64,000 nucleotides of DNA from positions 1 to 64,000 of the forward strand of contig DYEY01000059.1 in NCBI GenBank assembly GCA_020725465.1, written 5' to 3'. Origin of the DNA: Dethiobacter sp. GTDB taxonomy: Bacteria > Bacillota > Dethiobacteria > Dethiobacterales > Dethiobacteraceae. This document shows positions 43,092 through 51,649 of this stretch, piece after piece (position 1 is the stretch's first letter; every line of letters begins with the position of its first letter). Position numbers and translations under genes: made by a program. Below the pieces are notes generated by a model, which had not been told where the DNA came from, did no database searches, and saw only the letters and a list, made by a program, of their open reading frames with translations.

Positions 43092-43795
43092 TGGGCCTTG
43101 GACCTGGCGGTGCTGCGGGAATTACCGCCGAGGCCCGGCAGGCGCTGGCCGCAGCGGAAGTGGTGGTTGGTTATACCACCTATATCATACTGGCCTCCCC
43201 TTTCCTGGCAGGGAAAGAAGTGATATCATCGGGAATGAAGAGGGAGACGGAGCGGGCGGAGAAAGCGGTGGAGCTGGCGCTCTCCGGCCGCCGGGTGGCG
43301 GTTGTCTCAGGCGGCGACCCGGGTGTATACGGCATGGCGGGGCCGGTGCTGGAAGCGGCGCCGCCGGGGCTTCCCGTGTCCGTTATCCCCGGCGTCACGG
43401 CGGCCAACGCGGCAGCGGCGCTGCTTGGCGCGCCGCTGATGCACGACTATGCGGTTATTAGCCTGTCCGACCTGCTCACTCCCTGGGAAACCATTGCCGC
43501 CAGGCTTAAAGCGGCGGCGGACGCCGATTTTGTTATAGTCCTGTACAACCCGCGCAGCCGGGGGCGGGAGGGGCACCTGGAGCAGGCCCGCCGTATTATC
43601 CTTTCGGCCAGGGCCGGTTCGACGCCGGTGGGACTGGTGCGCAACTGCGGGCGCGCCGGGCAGGCGGTATCCATATCCACCCTGAATGAATTCGCTGCCA
43701 CTGACGCCGACATGTTTACCACGGTTATCGTCGGGAACAGCCAGACCAGCCTCCAAAACGGCAAAATGGTAACACCGAGGGGGTATGCCCGGTGA
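42992..43795 (+). CDS. cbiH: Cobalt-precorrin-3 C17-methyltransferase CbiH
   Basis: Ring-contracting methylase of 267 residues with AVVGLGPGGAAGITAEARQAL, VVVGYTTYI, VSGGDPGVYGMAG and DFVIVLYNPRSRGREGHL, a CobJ/CbiH hallmark. The methylase fold begins only at about residue 31. The only in-frame start upstream of it is ATG 42992, with GGGAGGAG just before. The gene therefore overlaps cbiG by 100 nt and carries a 30-residue Gly/Arg-rich extension. It ends overlapping cbiJ by 4 nt. Confidence 0.9.
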   Translation: MRTGSDAGGKGRPPAGPQAAKGRGDSGGGCIAVVGLGPGGAAGITAEARQALAAAEVVVGYTTYIILASPFLAGKEVISSGMKRETERAEKAVELALSGRRVAVVSGGDPGVYGMAGPVLEAAPPGLPVSVIPGVTAANAAAALLGAPLMHDYAVISLSDLLTPWETIAARLKAAADADFVIVLYNPRSRGREGHLEQARRIILSARAGSTPVGLVRNCGRAGQAVSISTLNEFAATDADMFTTVIVGNSQTSLQNGKMVTPRGYAR

Positions 43796-44589
43796 TACTC
43801 CTGCTGGGGGGAACGTCTGACGCCCGCCTTCTTCTCTCCCTGATCGCCGAATCACTGCCGGGGACGGACGTGCTGGCCACGGCGGTAAGCGAACACGGCG
43901 CAGCACTCCTGGCGGGAGTGGGATACGGGCGTGTAAGGCAGGGAGCGCTTGACTTTGGTTCCCTGGTGGATATCATCCGTGGGCAGGGCATAAAAGCGGT
44001 GGTGGATGCCACTCACCCCTACGCCACCCGGGTCACGGCGGAAGCAAAGTGGGCTTCAGCGCAGGCCGGTATTGCCTACCTGCGTTTTGAGCGGCCCGAA
44101 ATACCTCTTGGTGAGCAGGAAGGGATCCATACCGTCACGGAGATCAAGGAGGCGGCGGCACTGTCCGCCGCCCTGGGTGACGTTATCTTTCTGGCTATTG
44201 GCACACGCGGCCTGGCCGATTTCATGGCCGCCCTGCCCCCGGGGAAAAGGGTGACGGCCCGGGTGCTGCCAGAGGCAGAGAGCCTGTACCGCTGCCGGGA
44301 GGCAGGTCTTGGCCCGGCGGAAATCGTGGCAGCACAGGGGCCGTTTTCCCGTAGCCTGAATGTGGCCATGTTCAGGGAATACAAAGCGGAGGTGCTGGTT
44401 ACCAAGGACAGCGGTGCTGCCGGCGGCACGCCGGAAAAACTGGCTGCGGCAGCGGAACTTGGCCTGCCGGTGGTGTTGCTTAAGCGACCGCCAGCCGCCG
44501 GAGGTTTTAATACCCCTGAAGAATTACTGGCGGAACTGAAGAAAATTCTGCGCGGACCGTCCCCTTATCATCACGGGTTGACGGGGTAA
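43792..44589 (+). CDS. cbiJ: Precorrin-6A reductase CbiJ
   Basis: NADPH/NADH-dependent reductase of cobalt-precorrin-6A, 265 residues. ILLLGGTSDARLL, VVDATHPYATRVTAEA and VTKDSGAAGGTPEKLAAA are characteristic CobK/CbiJ motifs. GTG 43792 overlaps the cbiH stop. A 29-nt gap follows before cbiX. Confidence 0.94.
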   Translation: MILLLGGTSDARLLLSLIAESLPGTDVLATAVSEHGAALLAGVGYGRVRQGALDFGSLVDIIRGQGIKAVVDATHPYATRVTAEAKWASAQAGIAYLRFERPEIPLGEQEGIHTVTEIKEAAALSAALGDVIFLAIGTRGLADFMAALPPGKRVTARVLPEAESLYRCREAGLGPAEIVAAQGPFSRSLNVAMFREYKAEVLVTKDSGAAGGTPEKLAAAAELGLPVVLLKRPPAAGGFNTPEELLAELKKILRGPSPYHHGLTG

Positions 44590-44618
44590 ATTTTAAGATT
44601 AATTGGAGGCTTGTGAAA

Positions 44619-44999
44619 ATGAATAAAGCGGTTTTGCTGGTGGGGCACGGCAGCAGGAGAAACGGGGCAAATGATGCGCTGCTGAAACTTTGCGGCCTGG
44701 TGGAAAAGAAGAGGCCCGGCATTCCGGTACGGCACGCTTTCCTGCAGTTTGCCGCGCCCAACCTGCCGGCTGCGCTGGCGGAACTGGCGAAGCAAGGCAT
44801 GGAAGAGGTGACGGTGGTGCCGGTTTTCCTGTACGAAGGGGTTCATATCCACGAGGATATCCCGGAGATTCTGTCTGAAGCAAGGGCCTTGTACCCGGGT
44901 ATGCGGGTGGTGCAGGCGGGGATTTTGGGCATTGACGAGCGGATGGCCGATATAATCTGGGAGCGGGTGGACGGCTCCGGCTGGACAAGGGGTGAGTAA
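44619..44999 (+). CDS. cbiX: Sirohydrochlorin cobaltochelatase CbiX (short form)
   Basis: Inserts cobalt at the start of the anaerobic branch, 126 residues, the length of the single-domain CbiX-S form that works as a dimer. VLLVGHGSRRNGAND carries the first metal His; VPVFLYEGVHIHEDIPE carries the second His group. ATG 44619 is preferred because TTGGAGG (44603-44609) is 9 nt away; GTG 44613 is too close. No CbiK is present. Confidence 0.92.
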   Translation: MNKAVLLVGHGSRRNGANDALLKLCGLVEKKRPGIPVRHAFLQFAAPNLPAALAELAKQGMEEVTVVPVFLYEGVHIHEDIPEILSEARALYPGMRVVQAGILGIDERMADIIWERVDGSGWTRGE

Positions 45000-45002
45000 C
45001 CG

Positions 45003-45647
45003 GTGGACTATATAAGAGACCCGCGGCTGATTGAGCAAAACAGCATGGCCATAGTTGACCGTTTTCTGGCCGGGTGCAGCTTTGATCCCGTACAGCTGCC
45101 GGTGGTCAGAAGGATGATTCATGCCACCGGTGATTTTGATATTGCCGGTGCCGTCGCCTTCGGCCCCGGCGCCGTGGCTGGGGGGGGTCAGGCGCTGAAG
45201 CGGGGCGGACCGGTTTTTTGTGACACGGAGATGGTGAAGGCGGGGCTGAACCGCCGCCTGTTGTCCGGGCTGGGCCTGTTCCCGGTCTGCCTTATCCATG
45301 ACCCCGGGGTCGCCCGCAGGGCGGAAGCTTCCGGTATTACCAGGGCGGCGGCGGCGGTGGCGGTTTATATGGAACGGTGCCCGGAAGGCCGTGTTTTTGT
45401 GATAGGCAATGCCCCTACCGCCCTGTTCTCCCTGCTGGAAGCGGTGGAGGCCAAAGTGATACAGCCGGCGCTGGTGGTGGGCACTCCCGTCGGTTTTGTG
45501 GGCGCGGCGGAGGCCAAGCAGGCGCTGACCTCGTTTACTTTTCCCTGGATAACCGCCCTGGGTCGGAAGGGCGGCAGCGCGGTGGCGGCAGCGGCCTTTA
45601 ACGCCATGCTGTACTTAGCCAGTGCTGACGGCGTAGGCAGGGTATGA
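45003..45647 (+). CDS. cbiC: Cobalt-precorrin-8 methylmutase CbiC
   Basis: Moves the methyl group from C-11 to C-12 to give cobyrinic acid, 214 residues. The catalytic His is in MIHATGDFDIAG. Also visible are VFCDTEMVKAGL and IGNAPTALFSLLE. GTG 45003 is 3 nt after cbiX, and the end overlaps cbiA by 4 nt. Confidence 0.95.
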   Translation: MDYIRDPRLIEQNSMAIVDRFLAGCSFDPVQLPVVRRMIHATGDFDIAGAVAFGPGAVAGGGQALKRGGPVFCDTEMVKAGLNRRLLSGLGLFPVCLIHDPGVARRAEASGITRAAAAVAVYMERCPEGRVFVIGNAPTALFSLLEAVEAKVIQPALVVGTPVGFVGAAEAKQALTSFTFPWITALGRKGGSAVAAAAFNAMLYLASADGVGRV

Positions 45648-47035
45648 CGGCGCGCATCCTTTTTGGCGGAACATGCAGCGGCGTGGGCAAAACCACCGTG
45701 GTGACCGCGGTCCTGGCGGCCCTGCGCCAAAGAGGCGTGGATCTTGCCCCGTTTAAGGTGGGACCGGATTACATCGATCCCGGCTTTCTTGCCGCTGCCG
45801 CGGCAAGGCCGGCGGGCAACCTGGACAGCTGGATGTGCCCGCCCGACCAGGTGCTGGAAGTGCTGGCAAGGCGGGCAGTGGACGGTTCCCTGGTGGTGAT
45901 TGAGGGAGTTATGGGCCTTTATGACGGGAGAAAGGGACGGGGAGAAGAGGGCAGCACCGCCCAGGTGGCCAAAATTACCTCCACGCCGGTAATCCTGGTG
46001 GCAGACGGCGCCCGCATGGCGCGCAGCGCTTCGGCAATGGTTGGCGGGTACGTCCGTTTTGATCCCGGACTGCGCTTTGCCGGCGTCATCTTCAACCGGG
46101 TGGGAGGAGAGAGCCATTACCGGCTGCTGCGGGAGGCGGTGGCGGAATACCCGGGCCTGGCGGCCTTGGGTTACCTGCCCAAAGATCTGCCGGTATCGGT
46201 GGCGGAACGACACCTGGGGCTGACTCCGGCCTGCGAGGTGGCGGATACTGCCGGCCTGCTGGAAGCGTTGGCTTGCCAGGCCGAAGCGACTCTGGACCTG
46301 GACGGTATTCTGGCTGCCGCCGCTGCTGCCGGCCCGCTGCCGCTGCCGGCCAGGCAGGTTTTCCCGCCGGAACCGTTGTCAAAAAGCTGCCGGATTGCCG
46401 TAGCCAGGGACAAGGCGTTCCATTTTTACTACCCGGAAAACCTGGAAATGCTTGCGGCGTACGGTGCGGAAATCGTGTTTTTTTCCCCGCTTGCGGACAG
46501 CTCTCTGCCTGATGGCACGGGTGGCGTTTACCTGGGCGGCGGGTTCCCGGAGCTGTTTGCGCAGGAGCTGTCGGCCAATACCGCCATGAGGGAATGCCTG
46601 GCGGCCGCCGCCCGCGACGGCATGCCGGTGTATGCCGAGTGCGGCGGCTACCTGTACCTGGCGCAGGAGCTGCAGGATTTCGAGGGCAGGGTATACCCCA
46701 TGGCGGGCGTATTCCGCGGCAGGGCGGTGATGCAAAAAAAGCGGCGGGCCCTGGGCTATGTGGAAGTGTCAGCCGCCGGCGACAATTTTTTGCTGCCGGG
46801 CGGTGAAACCTGCCGCGGCCACGAGTTTCACTGGTCGGATATGTCCTGGCCGCGGGGAGCCGGCGCCCCCCTGTACCGGCGGCTGCCGGGGAATGAACCC
46901 TGCGGGGAGATTGCCGGCAACTGTGCCGGCTCTTATATCCACCTGCATTTTTTAAGCAACCCGGGGGTGGCCCGGCGCTTTACCGGTGCCTGCCGGCAAT
47001 ACGCCGCACGGAAGGAAGGTAATAAGAATGTGTGA
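45644..47035 (+). CDS. cbiA: Cobyrinate a,c-diamide synthase CbiA
   Basis: ATP- and glutamine-dependent amidation of cobyrinate, 463 residues. The P-loop is GGTCSGVGKTTV, followed by FKVGPDYIDPGF. The GATase domain has the Cys in YAECGGYLYLA near residue 331 and the His in SYIHLHF. It ends overlapping cobU by 8 nt. Confidence 0.95.
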   Translation: MTARILFGGTCSGVGKTTVVTAVLAALRQRGVDLAPFKVGPDYIDPGFLAAAAARPAGNLDSWMCPPDQVLEVLARRAVDGSLVVIEGVMGLYDGRKGRGEEGSTAQVAKITSTPVILVADGARMARSASAMVGGYVRFDPGLRFAGVIFNRVGGESHYRLLREAVAEYPGLAALGYLPKDLPVSVAERHLGLTPACEVADTAGLLEALACQAEATLDLDGILAAAAAAGPLPLPARQVFPPEPLSKSCRIAVARDKAFHFYYPENLEMLAAYGAEIVFFSPLADSSLPDGTGGVYLGGGFPELFAQELSANTAMRECLAAAARDGMPVYAECGGYLYLAQELQDFEGRVYPMAGVFRGRAVMQKKRRALGYVEVSAAGDNFLLPGGETCRGHEFHWSDMSWPRGAGAPLYRRLPGNEPCGEIAGNCAGSYIHLHFLSNPGVARRFTGACRQYAARKEGNKNV

Positions 47036-47588
47036 CAGCAACAGGCTGGTGCTGATTACCGGGGGTGCCCGCAGCGGCAAAAGCCGGCTGGCGGAGGAGA
47101 TGGCGCTGTCCCGGGGCGGCCCGGTTGTTTACATTGCCACCGCCGGCGTTTATGACGCGGAGATGGCGGAAAGGGTGAAGATTCACCGCCAACGCCGCCC
47201 CGCCCACTGGCGGACCCGGGAGGAGACGGTCAATGTGCCGGCGGCGCTGCTGGAGGCACCGGCGAACACAGCCACAGTGCTTGTCGACTGCCTGACGCTT
47301 TGGCTGAGCAACCTGCTGCTGGCACGCTACGAAGAAGGAAAACCTGCCGCCTGCCTGGAACAGGAAATCCTGGCCGAGGTGGACCGCCTGCTGGACATCG
47401 CCGGCGCGGCACCTTTCCTCACCATTATTGTCAGCAACGAGGTGGGGATGGGGGTGGTCCCCGCCACGCCGCTGGGGCGCCTGTTCCGCGACCTGGCGGG
47501 CCGGGCCAACCAGCGGGCGGCGGCCCGGGCCGGCAAGGTTTACCTGACCGTGGCAGGCCTGTGGCTGTGCCTGAAGGGAGGGTCATGA
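47028..47588 (+). CDS. cobU: Adenosylcobinamide kinase / guanylyltransferase CobU
   Basis: Bifunctional nucleotide-loop enzyme of 186 residues. The P-loop is ITGGARSGKSRLAEE, with IATAGVYDAEMAERVKIHRQ (guanylylation His) and DCLTLWLSNLL. ATG 47028 follows GGAAGGAAGG and overlaps cbiA. The end overlaps cbiB by 4 nt. Confidence 0.95.
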   Translation: MCDSNRLVLITGGARSGKSRLAEEMALSRGGPVVYIATAGVYDAEMAERVKIHRQRRPAHWRTREETVNVPAALLEAPANTATVLVDCLTLWLSNLLLARYEEGKPAACLEQEILAEVDRLLDIAGAAPFLTIIVSNEVGMGVVPATPLGRLFRDLAGRANQRAAARAGKVYLTVAGLWLCLKGGS

Positions 47589-48544
47589 TGCAGCTGGCGG
47601 CGGCTTACTTGCTGGACCTGCTCCTTGGCGACCCGCCCCGGCTGCCGCACCCGGTGGTGCTGATGGGACGCCTCATCGCTTGCCTGGACCGGCGGTGGTA
47701 CCGCATTGGCTGCAGTCCTAAGGTTTTGCTCTGGCGAGGTGTGCTGCTGGTGTTCTGTGTAACCGGTGCCGTATTCCTGTCAGCCCTGCTGGGGCTTAAA
47801 CTGCTCTGCCTGGTGTGGCAGCCGGCCGCGCAGGCGGCGGGCATTTACCTGCTTTACTCCACCCTGGCCGCCCGCGGCCTGGGGGAGGCGGGGCTGGCCG
47901 TCCGGCGCCCGCTGGCTGCCGGAGCGCTGGAGGAGGCCCGGCATGCCGTCTCCCGCATCGTGGGCCGGGATACCGCCGGGCTCACGGAGGCGGAGGTGGC
48001 GCGGGCGGCGGTGGAGACGGTGGCGGAAAACACGGTGGACGGTGTGACGGCGCCCATGTTTTACGCGCTGCTGGGTGGAGCGCCCCTGGCCCTGGCTTAC
48101 AGGGCGGTAAACACCCTGGACTCCATGCTGGGTTATAAAAGTGAGCGCTACCTTTACTTCGGCCGGGCAGCGGCGAGACTTGACGACCTGGCCAACTGGC
48201 TGCCGGCCAGGCTGACTGTGCCGGTAATGTACCTCTCGGCCGGATTGCTGCACCTGGATAACCGGGAGGGCTGGCGGACACTGCGCCGGGACGGCAAAAA
48301 GCACCCCAGCCCCAACAGCGGCCTGGCTGAAGCTTTTGCCGCCGGGGCGCTGGGGGTAACCCTGGGCGGGGAGAACTGTTACGGCGGCGTGGTGTCAGTG
48401 CGCCCCAGGCTGGGGAAAGGACGCCCGCCCCGGGCGGAGGATATCGCCGCGGCGGTGCGGCTGATGCATGTCACCTCGTTGTTATTCCTTGTTTTGGGCC
48501 TGGGTGTCCGGGCACTGTTTACCCTCTGGCGGGGAGGATTTTAA
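47585..48544 (+). CDS. cbiB: Adenosylcobinamide-phosphate synthase CbiB
   Basis: Membrane enzyme of 319 residues that attaches aminopropanol (phosphate) to cobyric acid. The opening LLDLLLGDPPRLPHPVVLMG is diagnostic, followed by AVETVAENTVDGVTAPMFY, KSERYLYFGRAAARLDDLAN and HPSPNSGLAEAF. About four hydrophobic segments are present. ATG 47585 overlaps cobU; ATG 47588 is adjacent in frame. Confidence 0.94.
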   Translation: MMQLAAAYLLDLLLGDPPRLPHPVVLMGRLIACLDRRWYRIGCSPKVLLWRGVLLVFCVTGAVFLSALLGLKLLCLVWQPAAQAAGIYLLYSTLAARGLGEAGLAVRRPLAAGALEEARHAVSRIVGRDTAGLTEAEVARAAVETVAENTVDGVTAPMFYALLGGAPLALAYRAVNTLDSMLGYKSERYLYFGRAAARLDDLANWLPARLTVPVMYLSAGLLHLDNREGWRTLRRDGKKHPSPNSGLAEAFAAGALGVTLGGENCYGGVVSVRPRLGKGRPPRAEDIAAAVRLMHVTSLLFLVLGLGVRALFTLWRGGF

Positions 48545-48546
48545 AA

Positions 48547-49293
48547 GTGAAAAGTTTTGTGCTGGCGCTCAGTTTCCTCACGGTTTTGCCCCTTGGCGGC
48601 GGCCGGGAAGAGGTGACGGAAGGAGAACTGGTGGCCTCCACCTTTTTTTACCCGTTGGTGGGCGTCCTGCTTGGCCTGCTTTTGGCCGGTGTCAGCCTGG
48701 GGGCCGGTCTGCTCTGGCCGGGTTTGGTAGCCCCGGCCCTTACGGTGGCGGCCTGGGCCCTGCTGACGGCAGGGTTGCACCTGGACGGCCTGATGGACAC
48801 TTTTGACGGTCTTGGTGTGCGGGGCGACCGGGAGAGGCGCCTGGCGGTGATGCGGGACAGCCGGGTGGGCGCTTTCGGGGTCCAGGCGGCGGTGCTGTTT
48901 TTGCTTCTGAAAGTGGCAGCAGTGTCCGCCCTGGCTGCCGGGCCGTGGCTGTGGCAGGGGCTGGTGCTGGCCGCCGTGGCGGGCCGGAGCGCCATGGTAG
49001 CGCTCATGGCCGCGGGCCGCTACGCCCGCCCGGGAGAAGGGCTGGGCCGGGCTTTTGTGGCGGGGACAGGCCTCCGCCAGGCGCTGCCGGCAGCAGTATT
49101 CTTTACGGTTTCGGCAACATTGCTGCCCGGTAAGGTTTTTGCCGGGGTAATTCTTGCACAGGCTGCCCTGTTACTGGTGCTGCACCGTTTCTTTGCTGCC
49201 GCCTTCGGGGGTTTGACGGGGGATTTGCTTGGTGCCGCCTGTGAGCTGCACGAGCTGGCGGCGCTGTTGGCGGTGGCCGCGTTTACGCCATGA
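48547..49293 (+). CDS. cobS: Adenosylcobinamide-GDP ribazoletransferase CobS
   Basis: Membrane-bound cobalamin(-phosphate) synthase of 248 residues. AGLHLDGLMDTFDGLG contains the metal-binding acidic motif, followed by RLAVMRDSRVGAFG. Multiple helices are seen. GTG 48547 is 2 nt after cbiB. It needs an alpha-ribazole phosphate donor, but CobT is not encoded in the window. Confidence 0.94.
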   Translation: MKSFVLALSFLTVLPLGGGREEVTEGELVASTFFYPLVGVLLGLLLAGVSLGAGLLWPGLVAPALTVAAWALLTAGLHLDGLMDTFDGLGVRGDRERRLAVMRDSRVGAFGVQAAVLFLLLKVAAVSALAAGPWLWQGLVLAAVAGRSAMVALMAAGRYARPGEGLGRAFVAGTGLRQALPAAVFFTVSATLLPGKVFAGVILAQAALLLVLHRFFAAAFGGLTGDLLGAACELHELAALLAVAAFTP

Positions 49294-49308
49294 CGGGGAG
49301 GGGATGAG

Positions 49309-50394
49309 ATGAAAATGCACCCTTACGGCCACGGGGGAGATATCTGGACGGCAGCCGCTGCCGCGGGGGCGGCGCCGGAGGAGGTGCTGGACTATAGCGC
49401 CAACATCAACCCGCTGGGGCCGCCACCGGGACTTATGGCGTTTCTGGCCGGCAGGCTGGAGGAAATAACGCGCTACCCGGACCCCGGTTGCCGCCGTTTC
49501 CTGCAGGCGGTGCGGGAGCGGTACCGGCCCGCCCACGACCCGGTGGCTGGCAACGGGGCGGGTGAGCTTATTTGCCTGCTGCTGCGGGCGCTGGCACCGG
49601 GGCGGGTAATGTTGCCGGCGCCGACTTTCACGCTGTACGCCCGCGCCGCCCTGGCCGCCGGCATGGAGGTGGTTTACCAGCCCACCCGCCGGGAAGATTT
49701 TTTCCAGCCTGACATTGAGGCTTTTTGCCGGTGCATTAAAAAGGCAGCCCCGGCGGTGGTCATGGTCTGCAACCCCAACAACCCCACCGGGGCGCTTTAC
49801 AGCAGGGAAGACCTGCAACGCCTGGCGGAGGCGGCGGAATTTGCCGGCGCGCTGCTGGTGGTGGATGAGGCCTTCCTGGAGTTTTGCCCCGGTCACGACG
49901 AGCTGACCATGCTGGGCGCCGGCGGCAACGTGGCGGTGCTGCGCTCTCTGACCAAGATATTTGCCCTGCCCGGACTGCGCCTGGGCTTCCTGACGGTGCC
50001 GGAGCCGCTTGCGGAGAGGATAAAAGGCCTGCGGGACCCGTGGAGCGTGAACGCGCTGGCCCAGTCGGCCGGGGAGTACGTATTGGCGGACACCGCTTTT
50101 GTCCGGCGCACGGTGTCTGAGGTAGCGGAGCTCAGGGCTGCCCTGGGCGGAGGGATTGCCAAGGCGGGCCACTTTGCCGTGTTCCCGTCAGCGGCCAATT
50201 TCCTTTTCCTGCAGGACAGGCGCGGCAAAGGGGACTGGCAGCAGGCATTGCTGAGGGATTTGGTGCTGATCAGGGACTGTGCCTGTTATGAGGGGCTGGA
50301 CAGGTCATATTACCGGGTGGCGGTAAGAAGCGCGACGGACAACGGCCGGCTACTGGCAGCGCTGGACCGGGCGGCGGGAGGAAATGAGGGTTGA
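49309..50394 (+). CDS. cobD: L-threonine-O-3-phosphate decarboxylase CobD
   Basis: PLP-dependent class I/II aminotransferase-fold enzyme of 361 residues that makes aminopropanol phosphate for CbiB. Motifs are HGGDIWTAAAAAG, LDYSANINPLGPP (CobD-type), VMVCNPNNPTGALY and the PLP lysine in RSLTKIFALPGLRLGF. HisC is the close relative, but context and the N-terminal GGD motif favour CobD. ATG 49309 lies behind GGGGAGGGGATGAG. Confidence 0.92.
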   Translation: MKMHPYGHGGDIWTAAAAAGAAPEEVLDYSANINPLGPPPGLMAFLAGRLEEITRYPDPGCRRFLQAVRERYRPAHDPVAGNGAGELICLLLRALAPGRVMLPAPTFTLYARAALAAGMEVVYQPTRREDFFQPDIEAFCRCIKKAAPAVVMVCNPNNPTGALYSREDLQRLAEAAEFAGALLVVDEAFLEFCPGHDELTMLGAGGNVAVLRSLTKIFALPGLRLGFLTVPEPLAERIKGLRDPWSVNALAQSAGEYVLADTAFVRRTVSEVAELRAALGGGIAKAGHFAVFPSAANFLFLQDRRGKGDWQQALLRDLVLIRDCACYEGLDRSYYRVAVRSATDNGRLLAALDRAAGGNEG

Positions 50395-51011
50395 AGCTGC
50401 TGTGGATAAGACACGGTGAGACTGACTGGAATAAGGAGTTCCGGCTGCAGGGGATAAGCGACATCCCGTTGAACCAGCTTGGCCGCCGGCAGGCGGAGCG
50501 GGTGGCGGAGGCGGTTGACTGGCGGCCGGACCGTATCTTTGTTTCGCCGCTTGGGCGGGTACGTGATTTTGCCCTGCCCCTGGCCAGGCGGTACGGCCTG
50601 GAACTGACGGAACTGGCGGATTTGCGGGAGATGAGCTTCGGCCGCTGGGAGGGAAGCGCTTATTTTGAGATGGACCCCAAAGAGAGGCAGGCCCTGGAGG
50701 AGTGGGGAAGGGCGCCGCACCTGACCACCCCTCCGGGAGGGGAGCCCCTGGCCGTGGTGGCGCAACGTGTAAAGAGGGCACTGGATTTTATGGAGGCGGA
50801 ACTGGGGGAAGCGGGTTCAGCTGCTGTTTTCACCCACGGCGGGGTGATCCGGGTGCTGGTGGCCCTGGTACTGGGGGCCGGGCTGTGGGCGGCGGGAAGA
50901 CTGCAGGTGTCTCCGGCCTCTTTTACCGTTACCGAAAAAACAGGCAAGCGCCACAGGCTGACACTGCTGAACGATACCTGCCACCTGCAAGGTAAAAGTG
51001 GTGAACTGTGA
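50391..51011 (+). CDS. cobC: Alpha-ribazole phosphatase CobC-like
   Basis: Histidine phosphatase of 206 residues with the catalytic RHGETDWNKEF and the second His in FTHGGVIRVL. TTG 50391 overlaps the cobD stop by 4 nt. Dephosphorylation of alpha-ribazole-phosphate or adenosylcobalamin-phosphate completes the pathway. By sequence alone a general phosphoglycerate-mutase-like phosphatase is possible; the operon position decides. It is the last gene of the cbi/cob operon. Confidence 0.88.
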   Translation: MKLLWIRHGETDWNKEFRLQGISDIPLNQLGRRQAERVAEAVDWRPDRIFVSPLGRVRDFALPLARRYGLELTELADLREMSFGRWEGSAYFEMDPKERQALEEWGRAPHLTTPPGGEPLAVVAQRVKRALDFMEAELGEAGSAAVFTHGGVIRVLVALVLGAGLWAAGRLQVSPASFTVTEKTGKRHRLTLLNDTCHLQGKSGEL

Positions 51012-51050
51012 AGAGCGGTGCAGGATTTTGGCATTAAGGCGCGAATTATT

Positions 51051-51080
51051 TTGGACAAACCGGAAATTATAAGATAAAAT
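51051..51080 (+). promoter_or_regulatory. Probable promoter after the cobalamin operon
   Basis: TTGGAC (51051-51056), 18-nt spacer, TAAAAT (51075-51080), upstream of the unknown gene at 51109. Confidence 0.45.
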
Positions 51081-51108
51081 GCCAGATATTCTGCCTGGAG
51101 GGGAGAGT

Positions 51109-51606
51109 ATGCTAAGGCCCGGGTTTGAAAAGATAACTCCGGACGAGATTAAGCCGCAGGAGGAAAAGGCGGCTGGCACCAACCACCGTATCAGTGCCAG
51201 GGTACGTTTCGACTACCGCGGCCGGCCGCGGCCGGCACGCTTCTTTTTCGGAGGCAAGAGCACCGGGGAGGCTGCCACCGAGCTGCGCCAGCAGCAGGCC
51301 GGGTTGTGGCGCAATATCGCCATCCAGGGTATAACCGTGCATAACATCGAGATGGGTGAGGTTTATACGGTGGTGGATGAAGACGCTGACGAAGAAGTGG
51401 CCTTCGCCCCCATGGAGCTGGACGTGACCGCTGATTGTCTTGACGTGCTGATCCGCCTGGCGGTGCGCGAGGAGTTCCGCCGCATCCAGATCAGGGAACC
51501 GGAGAGCATGGTGATCCCCCGGCAGGACATGGAGAGGATATTCTTCCAGGTCCACGAGCAGATGAAAACCCAAATATCGCTCAAAGCCAGGAAGTACCAG
51601 GACTAG
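51109..51606 (+). CDS. Conserved-looking protein of unknown function
   Basis: Soluble protein of 165 residues, not recognised. It begins MLRPGFEKITPDEIKPQEEK at ATG 51109 behind GGAGGGGAGAG; the frame upstream to 51079 has no ribosome site. It is mixed alpha/beta with strand-rich middle (GVYTVVDEDADEE region) and a long C-terminal amphipathic helix (MERIFFQVHEQMKTQISLKA). There are no signal peptide, helices or clear metal motif. It has its own promoter and terminator, so it is a single-gene unit. Confidence 0.7.
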   Translation: MLRPGFEKITPDEIKPQEEKAAGTNHRISARVRFDYRGRPRPARFFFGGKSTGEAATELRQQQAGLWRNIAIQGITVHNIEMGEVYTVVDEDADEEVAFAPMELDVTADCLDVLIRLAVREEFRRIQIREPESMVIPRQDMERIFFQVHEQMKTQISLKARKYQD

Positions 51607-51607
51607 C

Positions 51608-51630
51608 AAAACGGCTGCGGCCGTTTTTTT
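51608..51630 (+). terminator. Intrinsic terminator after the unknown gene
   Basis: AAAACGGC (51608-51615) / GCCGTTTT (51620-51627) with loop TGCG, continuing into a seven-T tract. Confidence 0.85.
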
Positions 51631-51649
51631 GTCAGAGGGAGGTGGAAAA

